A DNA stretch of 24,330 nucleotides, from positions 7,206 to 31,535 of the IMG/VR virus record IMGVR_UViG_3300000117_000130; one strand, given 5' to 3'. Below the pieces are notes generated by a model, which was not told the origin of the DNA, did no database searches, and saw nothing but the letters and a program-made list of their open reading frames with translations. Shown piece after piece: positions 6,989-14,747 of this stretch; position 1 is the first letter of the stretch; the number at the start of each line of letters is the position of its first letter. Source of the DNA: a virus. The translations under genes were made by a program, and so were the position numbers.

Positions 6989-8209
6989 ATGCCCAGTAAC
7001 TACAAAGTTTCTTCCGACATAGATACCATCCTAAAGAAGTCAACAAAGGGGGAAGTAGCTACATTTTTAGGCGTAGATGCCAATACGAGTGGTGTTGCAA
7101 CTAATGCGAGCAACATTGCTACCAACACGGCAGACATTGCTACGAATACGGCGGACATAGCTACTAATGCTACAGACATAGCTACTAATGCTACAGACAT
7201 TGCTACAAACACGACAGGCATTGCTACAAACACGGCAAACATTGCTACGAATACAGCGGACATAGCTACTAATGCGAGCAACATTGCTACAAACACGGCA
7301 AGCATTGCTACGAATACAGCGAACATTGCTACCAATACAGCGAACATTGCTACCAATACAGCAAACATTGCTACCAATACGAGTGGTGTTGCAACTAATG
7401 CGAGCAACATAGCTACCAATACGAGTGATATTGCAACTAATGCTATTAACATAACAAATAACGTTCTCAATATAGCTGCAAAAGCACCAATTGTTGATCC
7501 AACTTTTATTGGTGATCTTACAGTAGGACAGATCGAGATTGGCTCAAGCTCAAGCTCTACTGTAGTTGATCTTCTAGATGCATCCAATTCCTCTGAAGCT
7601 CGTGATGCTATCGGAGCAATCAACTACCCTTATACCACGGACTTTCAGTCTGGCGTAGAGCAGACACGAGACCTGACGAGTATTACCAATTCGGATGGTT
7701 ATTTTTTTAACAGTAATCTCACTTCTGTTTACGTTGGTAGTAATGTGACTTCGATTGGGAGTAGTGCCTTTTCATACAGCGCTCTTACCCGTGTAACTCT
7801 TTCTGATAGCGTGACTTCGATTGGGAATTATGTTTTTAGTTCTTGCAGCAGCCTTACCAGCATAACCATTCCTGATAGCGTGACTTCGATTGGGAATTTT
7901 ACTTTTGCTTTTTGCACAAGCCTTACCAGCATAACCATTCCTGATAGCGTGACTTCGATTGGGAATTCTACTTTTGATTCTTGCAGCAGCCTTACCAGCA
8001 TAACCATTCCTGATAGCGTGACTTCGATTGGGAGTTATTCATTTTATTTCTGCAATAACCTTGCTACAATTAACTGTCTAGCTACAACAGCACCCACCTT
8101 GGGTTCAAATGTGTTTAGTGGTGTGTTGGCAACAGACATTCACGTTCCAGTAGGAGCAACAGGATACGGAACTACATATGGAGGTTTGACAGTCGTCGCA
8201 GATTTATAG
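6989..8209 (+). CDS. Tail fibre: trimeric coiled-coil stalk with BspA-like leucine-rich repeats
   Basis: This is a 406-residue protein. Residues 1-33 may be the virion anchor. Residues 34-152 are about 17 heptads of the form IATNTxx (I at a, N at d), the trimeric coiled-coil pattern known as N@d in trimeric autotransporter adhesins. Residues about 155-225 form a linker domain. Residues about 250-365 hold five 22-23-residue repeats with core SITIPDSVTSIGxxxFxxC, the BspA-like leucine-rich repeat (LRR_5) pattern. The last 40 residues look like a cap. A thin trimeric stalk carrying ligand-binding repeats fits a receptor-binding fibre. It is followed by a promoter candidate, a sulfotransferase and a fibre-assembly chaperone. 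The start ATG is four bases after the previous ORF's stop, without Shine-Dalgarno. Confidence 0.78.
   Translation: MPSNYKVSSDIDTILKKSTKGEVATFLGVDANTSGVATNASNIATNTADIATNTADIATNATDIATNATDIATNTTGIATNTANIATNTADIATNASNIATNTASIATNTANIATNTANIATNTANIATNTSGVATNASNIATNTSDIATNAINITNNVLNIAAKAPIVDPTFIGDLTVGQIEIGSSSSSTVVDLLDASNSSEARDAIGAINYPYTTDFQSGVEQTRDLTSITNSDGYFFNSNLTSVYVGSNVTSIGSSAFSYSALTRVTLSDSVTSIGNYVFSSCSSLTSITIPDSVTSIGNFTFAFCTSLTSITIPDSVTSIGNSTFDSCSSLTSITIPDSVTSIGSYSFYFCNNLATINCLATTAPTLGSNVFSGVLATDIHVPVGATGYGTTYGGLTVVADL
7088..7444 (+). repeat. 21-base tandem repeats coding the coiled-coil heptads
   Basis: About 17 consecutive 21-base units of the type ATTGCTACNAATACG encode IATNTxx. Several neighbouring units are nearly identical (for example 7310-7380), so slippage or recombination could lengthen or shorten the stalk in steps of seven residues. 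Confidence 0.9.
7745..8086 (+). repeat. 66/69-base tandem repeats coding leucine-rich repeats
   Basis: The core GTGACTTCGATTGGG recurs at 7745, 7811, 7880, 7949 and 8018 (spacings 66, 69, 69, 69). Between the cores, a segment encoding LTSITIPD is almost invariant in the last units, while a stretch of about 20-25 bases just after the core varies. Confidence 0.92.
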
Positions 8210-8237
8210 TTGACTTTTAAAGGCCTAGATATATCAT
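8210..8237 (+). promoter_or_regulatory. Promoter candidate before the sulfotransferase
   Basis: TTGACT (8210-8215), a 16-base spacer and TATCAT (8232-8237) resemble a sigma70 promoter. The expected initiation, about seven bases downstream, coincides with the ATG at 8244, so the transcript could be leaderless. No Shine-Dalgarno is present. Confidence 0.4.
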
Positions 8238-8243
8238 ATAAAT

Positions 8244-9044
8244 ATGAGTAAACAACTACACTTCGTATCTGGTCTTCCACGAGCTTGCTCAACGCTGCTC
8301 TGTAATCTACTTGCACAGAACCCAAGGGTTCACGCTACGCCTACTAGTGCCTTGCACGAAATAGGCTACATTGCTCGACAGGTCTTTCAGACCGAAGAAG
8401 CTAAAGCGGTGGATATGAAGAATGTCCTTGAGCCTATGTATCTGGACTACGTCAAGGCTGGTTGCGAAAATGCTTTTAACAGTATTACCGACCGCCCAGT
8501 AGTCGTAGACAAATGTCGCTCTTGGATTGGTCACCTAGACCAACTCTTTAAGGTATGGGAGAACGCTAAGGTTCTTGTCCCTGTCAGAGACATACGAGGC
8601 ATCTTGTCTAGTATGGAGAAGAAACGCAGACAGCATCCAGAAGTATTCAACGGAATCGAGAAACAGAATCCGCAGAACTGGACGACGATTGATAAACGTG
8701 TAAACGGCTGGCTACAAAGCCCTCCCATTGGAATTGCTATCGAACGCTTGCACGAAGCCAAGGAACGCTTCGGTGATAAGCTTATGTTCGTTCACGCTGA
8801 GGACTTAACAGAGAATCCACAGGACACAATGAACAGTGTCTGGGAGTATCTGGAAGAAGACCCGTTCATCCACAACACTTCTAACGTAGAGCAATACACC
8901 CAAGAATATGATGTTGGTTTTCCATATGGAGACCACGTCATCCGCCAAGAAGTAAAACCTCTAAAAAAAGATTGGCACGAAACACTTGGTCGCCAACTCT
9001 CAGAACAACTTAATCAAAAATTTAATTGGATAAACGAATTATGA
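8244..9044 (+). CDS. Sulfotransferase family protein
   Basis: This 266-residue protein, a usual size for the family, would transfer sulfate from PAPS to a hydroxyl or amine acceptor. Residues 9-27 contain the 5'-phosphosulfate loop (SGLPRACSTLLCNLLAQNP, a P-loop variant). Residues 111-127 contain the 3'-phosphate segment (VPVRDIRGILSS) with Arg115 and Ser122/123 as likely PAPS contacts. His38 lies in the early region where family members can have a catalytic base, but this is unproven. The fold matches the sulfotransferase class seen in some marine phages and bacteria. It lies between a tail fibre and a fibre-assembly chaperone, so its substrate may be a virion protein, a host surface glycan or lipid. 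It overlaps the chaperone start by ATGA (9041-9044). Confidence 0.8.
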   Translation: MSKQLHFVSGLPRACSTLLCNLLAQNPRVHATPTSALHEIGYIARQVFQTEEAKAVDMKNVLEPMYLDYVKAGCENAFNSITDRPVVVDKCRSWIGHLDQLFKVWENAKVLVPVRDIRGILSSMEKKRRQHPEVFNGIEKQNPQNWTTIDKRVNGWLQSPPIGIAIERLHEAKERFGDKLMFVHAEDLTENPQDTMNSVWEYLEEDPFIHNTSNVEQYTQEYDVGFPYGDHVIRQEVKPLKKDWHETLGRQLSEQLNQKFNWINEL

Positions 9045-9427
9045 AAAACGCCTTAATTAACCCAGAAGGACGAGTCCTTCGCACGTCGGAAGTGGAGTTT
9101 AAATTCACTACCGAAGGTAAAGAAGTCGTAGAACTTACCGACGAGCAAGCCGCACAAGTTGATGCTTCTGATGGAGAATTGTTCTTTGTTGCTGGGAGTC
9201 TTATGACTTTCAAAGCAAAGCGTTGGGCTGAAAACCCAGAATCTGTAAAAGCATCTCTACGTCCAGAGCGTGACCGTCTGCTCACTGCATCCGACTGGAC
9301 ACAGTTAATTGATTCGCCGCTTGATGAAGACACTCGTCCTGTTTGGGCTGCCTATCGCCAAAACTTGCGTGATCTTACAGACAACATCGACGAGAACGGC
9401 GAAGTAACTTTCCCAACTGCTCCATAA
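9041..9427 (+). CDS. Tail fibre assembly chaperone-like protein
   Basis: This is a 128-residue protein. I take the ATG at 9041, overlapping the sulfotransferase stop (ATGA), instead of the TTG at 9026. Residues 1-75 form a strand-rich N-terminal part. Residues about 74-116 read RPERDRLLTASDWTQLIDSP followed by an RPVWAAYRQNLRDLTD segment, the hallmark of the phage tail assembly chaperone family (Phage_tail_APC, Pfam PF16778). Members help tail fibres fold or trimerise and are encoded next to their fibre. This supports the preceding LRR protein as the fibre it serves, although the sulfotransferase now lies between them. The ending is Pro-rich (FPTAP). Confidence 0.8.
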   Translation: MKNALINPEGRVLRTSEVEFKFTTEGKEVVELTDEQAAQVDASDGELFFVAGSLMTFKAKRWAENPESVKASLRPERDRLLTASDWTQLIDSPLDEDTRPVWAAYRQNLRDLTDNIDENGEVTFPTAP

Positions 9428-9428
9428 A

Positions 9429-9596
9429 ATGACAGAAGACATTATATACAAATCTACAATCGGGACAGGGGGCTTTATCGCTACTATCGAACTCGGTCAG
9501 GTTAATTCAATTCTAGGGCTATTCGTAGGTCTCGCTACTCTAGTCTATATGGCGGCTTCGGCAGTCAAAGTAATCAAGGAACTCAAGGATAAATAA
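9429..9596 (+). CDS. Small membrane protein (lysis module)
   Basis: This 55-residue ORF runs from the ATG at 9429 to TAA 9594-9596, one base before the holin start. Residues about 24-47 (QVNSILGLFVGLATLVYMAA) form one clear transmembrane helix, followed by a basic tail (KVIKELKDK). The N-terminus is polar, with a weakly hydrophobic TGGFIATIEL stretch. The one-helix form with a charged end, directly upstream of a holin-like gene, suggests a second holin, an antiholin or a spanin-like partner; no family is certain. The reading frame fills the gap between chaperone and holin and has the AT-rich start context of its neighbours. Confidence 0.65.
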   Translation: MTEDIIYKSTIGTGGFIATIELGQVNSILGLFVGLATLVYMAASAVKVIKELKDK

Positions 9597-9597
9597 T

Positions 9598-9993
9598 ATG
9601 ACACCAGAACTACTAGCAATGTTAGGCGGGGGCGTAAGCGGATTTATCATGAAGATGATCGCAGCTCAATCAGAGAATCAAGCTCGACTATTTGAGCGTA
9701 TGATTCAGAAGCAGGTAGTGGCTGATGACTCAGCGGATCGTGCGGCTGCACGTGGTGGTGTATATATGCGTCGTGCTATTACGGCAGCAGTTATCTTTGC
9801 CATTGTGATAGCCCCATTTATCTTTGCATTCACTAGCATAGGTGTCAGCATTCAATCGGAATCCAAGGGCTTCCTAGGGCTATTCAAGAGCCTAGAATGG
9901 TCCACTGTGCAGGGTTTCGTGGTACTACCAGAGATCCGTCAAACAGCCTTAGCCATTGTGGGTTTTTACTTTGGTTCATCCCAAGTTAAATAA
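9598..9993 (+). CDS. Holin, 3TM/GTA-holin-like
   Basis: This is a 131-residue protein. A glycine-rich N-terminus (LGGGVSGFIMKMIAAQ, residues 9-24) is followed by an amphipathic charged helix (25-56). A strong transmembrane helix spans 59-80 (RAITAAVIFAIVIAPFIFAF), and a second hydrophobic segment spans 106-126 (GFVVLPEIRQTALAIVGFYF). This pattern, with the closing IVGFYFGS motif, resembles the GTA_holin_3TM family (Pfam PF11351), whose members make inner-membrane holes that let endolysin reach the wall. An AAGGA Shine-Dalgarno lies eight bases before the ATG, one of the better sites in the window. It follows a small membrane gene; no endolysin was recognised in this window. Confidence 0.7.
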   Translation: MTPELLAMLGGGVSGFIMKMIAAQSENQARLFERMIQKQVVADDSADRAAARGGVYMRRAITAAVIFAIVIAPFIFAFTSIGVSIQSESKGFLGLFKSLEWSTVQGFVVLPEIRQTALAIVGFYFGSSQVK

Positions 9994-9995
9994 TA

Positions 9996-10046
9996 ATGCC
10001 CAAGGGCAAGCTCCGCAGAGTTCAAAGTATACGGAGGAAGAAATAG
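9996..10046 (+). CDS. Mini-ORF of 16 basic residues
   Basis: ATG 9996 to TAG 10044-10046 would encode 16 residues, eight of them Lys or Arg. It starts two bases after the holin stop and ends directly before the next ATG. The strong GGAGGA Shine-Dalgarno of the next gene lies inside it. It may be a leader whose translation couples the two genes, or simply chance. Confidence 0.35.
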   Translation: MPKGKLRRVQSIRRKK

Positions 10047-10289
10047 ATGAGAAAAGTTCACAAAAGTAAAAAGGGTGGGTTGACTGCCGCTGGTAGAGCC
10101 CACTTCAAGCGAAAGACTGGAGCTAATCTAAAAGCACCAGTAACTGAGTCCAAGCCCACAGGCAAAAAGAAGGCCAGAAAGAAATCATTCTGTGCTAGAA
10201 TGTCTGGTGTAAAGGGTCCCATGAAGGATTCCAAGGGTAGACCAACTCGCAAGGCACTCGCATTGAGCAGGTGGAAATGTCAAAAATAA
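10047..10289 (+). CDS. DUF6321-like small basic protein
   Basis: This 80-residue, strongly basic protein has the motifs KGGLTAAGRAHFKRKTGANL, then KSFCARMSGVKGPMKDSKGR and a TRKALALSRWKC end. These match the DUF6321 family common in phages, whose function I do not know. Two cysteines (in SFCARM and WKC) could bind metal or form a disulfide. The gene has the best Shine-Dalgarno in the window (GGAGGA, about nine bases before ATG), which suggests high expression. It lies between the holin and a very large virion gene; its abundance of Lys and Arg would suit nucleic-acid contact, but that is inference. Confidence 0.75.
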   Translation: MRKVHKSKKGGLTAAGRAHFKRKTGANLKAPVTESKPTGKKKARKKSFCARMSGVKGPMKDSKGRPTRKALALSRWKCQK

Positions 10290-10296
10290 ATAAGCA

Positions 10297-13155
10297 ATGA
10301 GCCTAGGTAATTCAAGCATACATCAACGGGGTGAAATCCCAGAAATCACAAAGTTACCCAATGGACGCATTCGGGTAGTTCGTCGTTTCTATAAGTTCAC
10401 ACGGGAGGATGTTGATAATGTAAACTTGGGTTCCCTCATGGGAGACTTCGGTGACTTGGACACCACTGACGAGCAAATAACAAATCAGGGCTACACTAAC
10501 TGTAGATTGATTTCCTCAGAGGTTGACACCCGTGTTAACTCCGTTTCAAACGACGAGAATCCGCTACTCGTACAGACATACGAAACTCTTACAAGCACCT
10601 TTGTTGAGACCACGGATCCCACTGTTGAAATCAGCGAGAGTGGACTAAAGAAGATTACTAAAGTCTTTCGTGCGATATCTGGAACTACCAGCTCCAATGT
10701 AGTTGGAACAAGCACCCTAGCTACGGGTGAGATCCTAGCTAGCTCGCAGATAGAGGACAGCACTGCGTTCGCCGAATTAACTGAGATATACTTTGAGGCT
10801 GGAATAAGAAAGGTTAGCGTAGATAGGGATTCGGATAGTCAACTTGTTTCGGTTGAATGCATTGGGCTAACCGAGTCCGACGTATCAACGGAACTACAGA
10901 GTCTAATTGGCGACCATGAACTTACTTCGGAGACAACTCAGGATGTAGATGGTTTTGAGACAAAGGTTTTTACATATAAAATAAAGGACCTAACCACACT
11001 GGAAACAACCAGTGATGATTTAAATTTAATTAGAAAGATTGAGCTATCAGAGACAGTCTTTGCCTCTGGTGTTATTAACAGTACTCAGCTTACCTTTGAC
11101 GGGGATGTTTATACTCTAAGGAAGGAAGAGATAAACAATGTTGGGATAATTAAGAAGAGATCAAGAATCTTTGCATTGTATGATTCCGTATCATTTCCAT
11201 CAAATACTTTATTTGAGATTGATAGGACTTACGGGATAGCACTCCCAGTAGCTAGGCAAATAATCCCCGCTGCAACGGCAACTGGAAGCATAGGAGCCAC
11301 TGAGGCACTTCAGGTTGAACCCGTGGACTCCTTTAGATCCCTTAGCTACAAGATACTGAAATCAGATGCAGACCAGATACCAACTCAAGTGTGGTATGAA
11401 AAAAGAAATGTATCGGTATTTCCCAGCGAACTAAGCAGTGTTAGCATTGTTGGAACTCAGAATCCAACTGTAGTTGTAAATTACAAAGAGCCACCCCAAG
11501 TGGGCCTAGTCACTAAGATAACTAGAAAGTTTCATTGGGGAGTTCCAGCCAACTCAGGGGTTGTTATAGGAAACAACTATCGCCCACAGCCCTTCTCTGG
11601 AGCTATTGAGGTAGAAGTCCTAAGGGAGAGTTCTAGTCAGGGAACTAGCAACTCTGAGAGTTCTAATCAGGGAACTAGTAGCAATACATCGGAATCCACT
11701 AGTAACTCGCAGGGAACTTCCTCAAACACATCTACCTCGCAGACGGACTCCAGCAGCACCTCGACATCCAGTGGTGCGTCAAGCGGCACATCTAGCGTCA
11801 CATCCTCTGGTGAATCCAATGTGTCCTCCAGTGGGACATCCTCTGGAGCCTCCTCTACTACGACGGACTCCGCATCCCAAGGAACGAATACCACCAGCAA
11901 CACGGGTTCATCGACATCCAGTGGTCAATCGACATCGAATTCCACTGGGGACTCAAGCAATACTGGTAATAGTTCCGTTACCTCCAGCGGAACAAATAAC
12001 TCAACTTCAACCAGCTCCTCCAGTAACACTGGTACGTCATCTGGAACTAATAACGTAACATCCTCCAACAGTGGATCATCAACTTCTAGTGGGAGTTCAA
12101 ACACAACATCCAATTCAACTAGCTCTAGTACATCTACTTCCTCTGGTACTAGCACTAGCTCTAGTACTGGCACTAGCACCAGAACGGTTAACTCAACGAT
12201 GACCACGGATGTGACCTCGACTGGAACCGATGAAATAACTTCGGGTTCCAGCGATAGGCAGACTCAGTCAAAAATTGATTCCGTCCCCAATGCGGCAACC
12301 CCAATTAGATACACTGAGGTGTCTGGAATAGTATCGGACACTGCCTTCAGTAAGACATCGAATAACACCAATCAGACCGACGGAAATAGCAGTACTGACT
12401 CAACTCAGACTGGAAGCGGTGATAGCAGCAGCACTAGAAATTCAAGTGGAACCAACAATTCCACTGGCAATAATACCTTTAACTCCTCTGGAAACAGCAC
12501 TAGCAACAATACTAGTAACTCTACCTCCAACGGGAGCAGCACTAGCAACAATACTGCTAACGTAACTTCCTCTGGAACCACGGGGGGCACAAGCACTTCA
12601 ACATCGACCTCCTCGGGAACTTCAAGTAACACATCGTCATCAACATCGACCTCCTCTGGTAATTTTACGTCGAACAACACTGGTACGTCATCTGGAACTT
12701 CGACTGGAACTTCTACATCTACCTCCACTGGGTCCTCTGATAGCACGAATGCTAGCACCTCAACTAGTAGCTCAGATAATTCCAGCACCTCAACCAGCAC
12801 TAGCAACAATTCTGGAACATCTTCTAGCTCAACATCCTCAACATCCAGCGGGACATCTAACAATACAAGTGTCTCCAGTGGAGTTTCCATAGGAACATCG
12901 GATGGAACTTCGGTAAATGAAACGCTATCGGAATCAACTAGCTCGACCCTGTCGAAAACTGTAATATCCGTTAACCTACGACCTTGCCTTCGGACTGCAA
13001 CCAGTGTTACTTTTGATGGTAAGACAATAAGCATACCAGCTACTGTCCCCACAAGCATCCCAAGGGATACTTTTATCGAGATAGAAAGATCCTCGTCTCA
13101 CTGGAAGTATAATATCTGGGTGGAACAAATTGTTGAAGTTAAATTGCCAGCATAA
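10297..13155 (+). CDS. Large virion protein with 440-residue Ser/Thr/Asn/Gly-rich region
   Basis: This is a 952-residue protein. Residues 1-about 445 are normal globular sequence, rich in beta strands, starting with a basic KLPNGRIRVVRRFYKFTRED stretch. Residues about 446-888 consist almost only of Ser, Thr, Asn and Gly with some Gln and Asp (units such as SSGTSNTS), split near residues 655-690 by an island (SKIDSVPNAATPIRYTEVSG). Residues about 888-952 form an ordered end domain (VTFDGKTISIPATVPTSIPR). Long linkers between structured ends fit an extended fibre or virion surface protein. No signal peptide or transmembrane helix is seen. The reading frame is intact throughout, so the repeat is maintained protein coding. 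It follows the DUF6321-like gene by seven bases. Confidence 0.7.
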   Translation: MSLGNSSIHQRGEIPEITKLPNGRIRVVRRFYKFTREDVDNVNLGSLMGDFGDLDTTDEQITNQGYTNCRLISSEVDTRVNSVSNDENPLLVQTYETLTSTFVETTDPTVEISESGLKKITKVFRAISGTTSSNVVGTSTLATGEILASSQIEDSTAFAELTEIYFEAGIRKVSVDRDSDSQLVSVECIGLTESDVSTELQSLIGDHELTSETTQDVDGFETKVFTYKIKDLTTLETTSDDLNLIRKIELSETVFASGVINSTQLTFDGDVYTLRKEEINNVGIIKKRSRIFALYDSVSFPSNTLFEIDRTYGIALPVARQIIPAATATGSIGATEALQVEPVDSFRSLSYKILKSDADQIPTQVWYEKRNVSVFPSELSSVSIVGTQNPTVVVNYKEPPQVGLVTKITRKFHWGVPANSGVVIGNNYRPQPFSGAIEVEVLRESSSQGTSNSESSNQGTSSNTSESTSNSQGTSSNTSTSQTDSSSTSTSSGASSGTSSVTSSGESNVSSSGTSSGASSTTTDSASQGTNTTSNTGSSTSSGQSTSNSTGDSSNTGNSSVTSSGTNNSTSTSSSSNTGTSSGTNNVTSSNSGSSTSSGSSNTTSNSTSSSTSTSSGTSTSSSTGTSTRTVNSTMTTDVTSTGTDEITSGSSDRQTQSKIDSVPNAATPIRYTEVSGIVSDTAFSKTSNNTNQTDGNSSTDSTQTGSGDSSSTRNSSGTNNSTGNNTFNSSGNSTSNNTSNSTSNGSSTSNNTANVTSSGTTGGTSTSTSTSSGTSSNTSSSTSTSSGNFTSNNTGTSSGTSTGTSTSTSTGSSDSTNASTSTSSSDNSSTSTSTSNNSGTSSSSTSSTSSGTSNNTSVSSGVSIGTSDGTSVNETLSESTSSTLSKTVISVNLRPCLRTATSVTFDGKTISIPATVPTSIPRDTFIEIERSSSHWKYNIWVEQIVEVKLPA
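11630..12960 (+). repeat. Degenerate low-complexity DNA coding Ser/Thr/Asn/Gly tract
   Basis: Codons AGT/AGC/TCC/TCT, ACT/ACA/ACC, AAT/AAC and GGA/GGT dominate for about 1.3 kb, with no fixed period but many short shared words. A stretch of about 100 bases (about 12260-12360) has normal composition. Long minus-strand open frames here are shadows of this bias. Confidence 0.9.
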
Positions 13156-13170
13156 AGTAGGATTAAATAT

Positions 13171-14391
13171 ATGAGTGTGAAACCCATACAGGACGATATT
13201 CAGGTAAAAGAAGTTGGCGAGCAGCCCAAGGTAGACAAGAGTCAAATAAACTCACAAGTCCTACCGTTGCCACCAATGACCTTCACCCAGCTTGAGGAAA
13301 TGGTTGCTGGAGTTGTTGGTGATATAATCCAGCCAGACCAAGGGTCAAAAAACATTGAGGTATCTAACCTGCAACCCTCGGCGAAGCCCGTAGAGGTTGA
13401 CGTTATTGATACAATTTCAGCGGAACTAACCAAGATATCACAGTCCCAAGACTTCAGTGTTTCGCTTCAAGATACTCAAGTTGCTACACCTCCAGTAGTG
13501 CCCCAGCAAACACCACAAGCCCAAGGAGGCCAAGGTGCAGGAGAACAGAAGGATCCCAAGCAAGCAATATCGGACATCGAGTCCATGGTAGCCGACCTGC
13601 TATCTAAAATAAGTTCAGCAAGGGATAGTTCATCGTCGGGAGGAGAGGGTCACACAACTAGGAGCTTTGTTGATGAAGTCCTAGGTGGAACTCGAAACCT
13701 AGAGGGTGAGAAGCTTGTAGAGGTAGCAAACTTCCTAGGGGAAGATGAGGGGACATCCTTTAAGCAGGAGGAGGATGGCACGTTTACTCAAATACAAGAC
13801 GGTGAGGTTGTTGCTGAGGGACTAAGTCAGGGTGAGGCGAATGAATGGATATCGGATAAGGAAAGAGGGGAAGCCGCAAAGAGCGAGGACTCCGATGCCT
13901 CTCAGACTACAAACCAAACCCCAGATTCCATATCAACTGAGGCAACGATAATCAAGGACACTGATACTTCCACTGCGGAATCTAGGCCATTTAACTTTGA
14001 TCCAGAGTACCTGATATTGTTGGATTATGGGGATGAAAATAACACAATGAAGGCGTATGATCCATACGAGGAGATTGCGGATTTAGGCACTGGAGATGGT
14101 TATTATTTCATTACCTGCGAGATCGCAAACGGAGTAATCACTACATCGGAGTTTGTAAACACACGACCCAGTTACATGAGTGACTTTGCGTCCTCTCCTT
14201 ATGATTTCTGCGAATTTACGGGAACTGGTGCTAATCGAGTTCAAACAAAGGCACACATACCAGTGTGTTACCCAAAACTTCCATCTAGAACGGGTGAAAA
14301 TAAACTTTATTTTGTAAATTACTCTGGACTTTTTGCAGCAACAAACATCTGCGAAGATGGTTTTTCATTCATATACCCAATTAGATTCTAA
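13171..14391 (+). CDS. Virion-associated protein with disordered N-terminus
   Basis: This 406-residue protein has an AGGA Shine-Dalgarno-like site eight bases before ATG. Residues 1-about 230 are acidic, Gln/Ser/Thr-rich and probably disordered, with two helical islands (residues about 33-55 FTQLEEMVAGVVGDI; 128-150 AISDIESMVADLLSKI). Residues about 271-406 (FNFDPEYLILLDYGDENN onward) look globular, with repeated aromatic residues and several cysteines (CEIANG, DFCEF, PVCYP, NICED). No family is recognised. The gene follows the low-complexity protein and precedes two short-spaced genes of different composition, so it is probably the last part of one fibre or baseplate block. Structural function is inferred from position. 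Confidence 0.62.
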   Translation: MSVKPIQDDIQVKEVGEQPKVDKSQINSQVLPLPPMTFTQLEEMVAGVVGDIIQPDQGSKNIEVSNLQPSAKPVEVDVIDTISAELTKISQSQDFSVSLQDTQVATPPVVPQQTPQAQGGQGAGEQKDPKQAISDIESMVADLLSKISSARDSSSSGGEGHTTRSFVDEVLGGTRNLEGEKLVEVANFLGEDEGTSFKQEEDGTFTQIQDGEVVAEGLSQGEANEWISDKERGEAAKSEDSDASQTTNQTPDSISTEATIIKDTDTSTAESRPFNFDPEYLILLDYGDENNTMKAYDPYEEIADLGTGDGYYFITCEIANGVITTSEFVNTRPSYMSDFASSPYDFCEFTGTGANRVQTKAHIPVCYPKLPSRTGENKLYFVNYSGLFAATNICEDGFSFIYPIRF

Positions 14392-14393
14392 AT

Positions 14394-14747
14394 ATGCCAA
14401 TATCTTTTACAAAGTGCAGTGGTTACCCCTTTAAAGTTGTCAATCTTGACGAAGGTAATATATCAGTTTCGGCTGGAGCGGTTAATAGCGTAGCGTCCGA
14501 GATTTGGGAAACAAATTCGAAGCCGACAGAGGTGTGGTTGAAAGTTTCATTGGTTTCTGAGACAGACCAATCTGTGTCTACCTGTGAAGTTCAAGGCACA
14601 GAACCAACTGAAAGCGAAACGGTGGGTAAGCTTTTGATCGCAAACATATCGTGGGAGGACAACACCCCTACTATTTCACAATTTGTCCAAAACTCGCTTG
14701 GGCATACTGCTTGTGGCAGTTCGCATATTTTCTACGTCAACGGATAA
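14394..14747 (+). CDS. Hypothetical 117-residue beta-rich protein
   Basis: The start ATG is three bases after the preceding stop, and the stop overlaps the next start as TAATG (14745-14749). The protein has alternating strand patterns (KPTEVWLKVSLVSETDQSV; GKLLIANISWEDNTPTISQF) and three cysteines. The WxKVSL and SW segments look like a small beta-sandwich, such as a fibre head or attachment domain, but no family is recognised. It belongs with the next gene by overlap and shared codon use, which differs from the surrounding block (few CTAG words). Confidence 0.62.
   Translation: MPISFTKCSGYPFKVVNLDEGNISVSAGAVNSVASEIWETNSKPTEVWLKVSLVSETDQSVSTCEVQGTEPTESETVGKLLIANISWEDNTPTISQFVQNSLGHTACGSSHIFYVNG

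Noticed and set aside
7088-7444. CRISPR-like tandem repeat
   Set aside because: The period is 21 bases with no unique spacers and it is in-frame coding, so it is a protein repeat.
7000-7623. Minus-strand open frame opposite the heptad repeats
   Set aside because: It is the repeated complement (FVAMxAV units) of the fibre stalk, with no ribosome site and no protein-like features.
7745-8086. Diversity-generating retroelement variable region
   Set aside because: No reverse transcriptase or template repeat is seen in the window, and the variability is not adenine-targeted in an obvious way.
9026-9040. TTG start for the tail-fibre chaperone
   Set aside because: ATG 9041 forms the ATGA overlap with the sulfotransferase stop, a usual coupled arrangement.
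12405-13058. Long minus-strand open frame of 217 codons inside the Ser/Thr-rich gene
   Set aside because: Its Val/Leu/Glu/Asp-rich text is the reverse complement of the biased Ser/Thr/Gly codons; the plus frame has ordered end domains and fits the operon.
14651-14746. Upstream ATG extension of the 413-residue gene
   Set aside because: It overlaps the previous gene by 97 bases and the TAATG at 14745 gives a natural coupled start.
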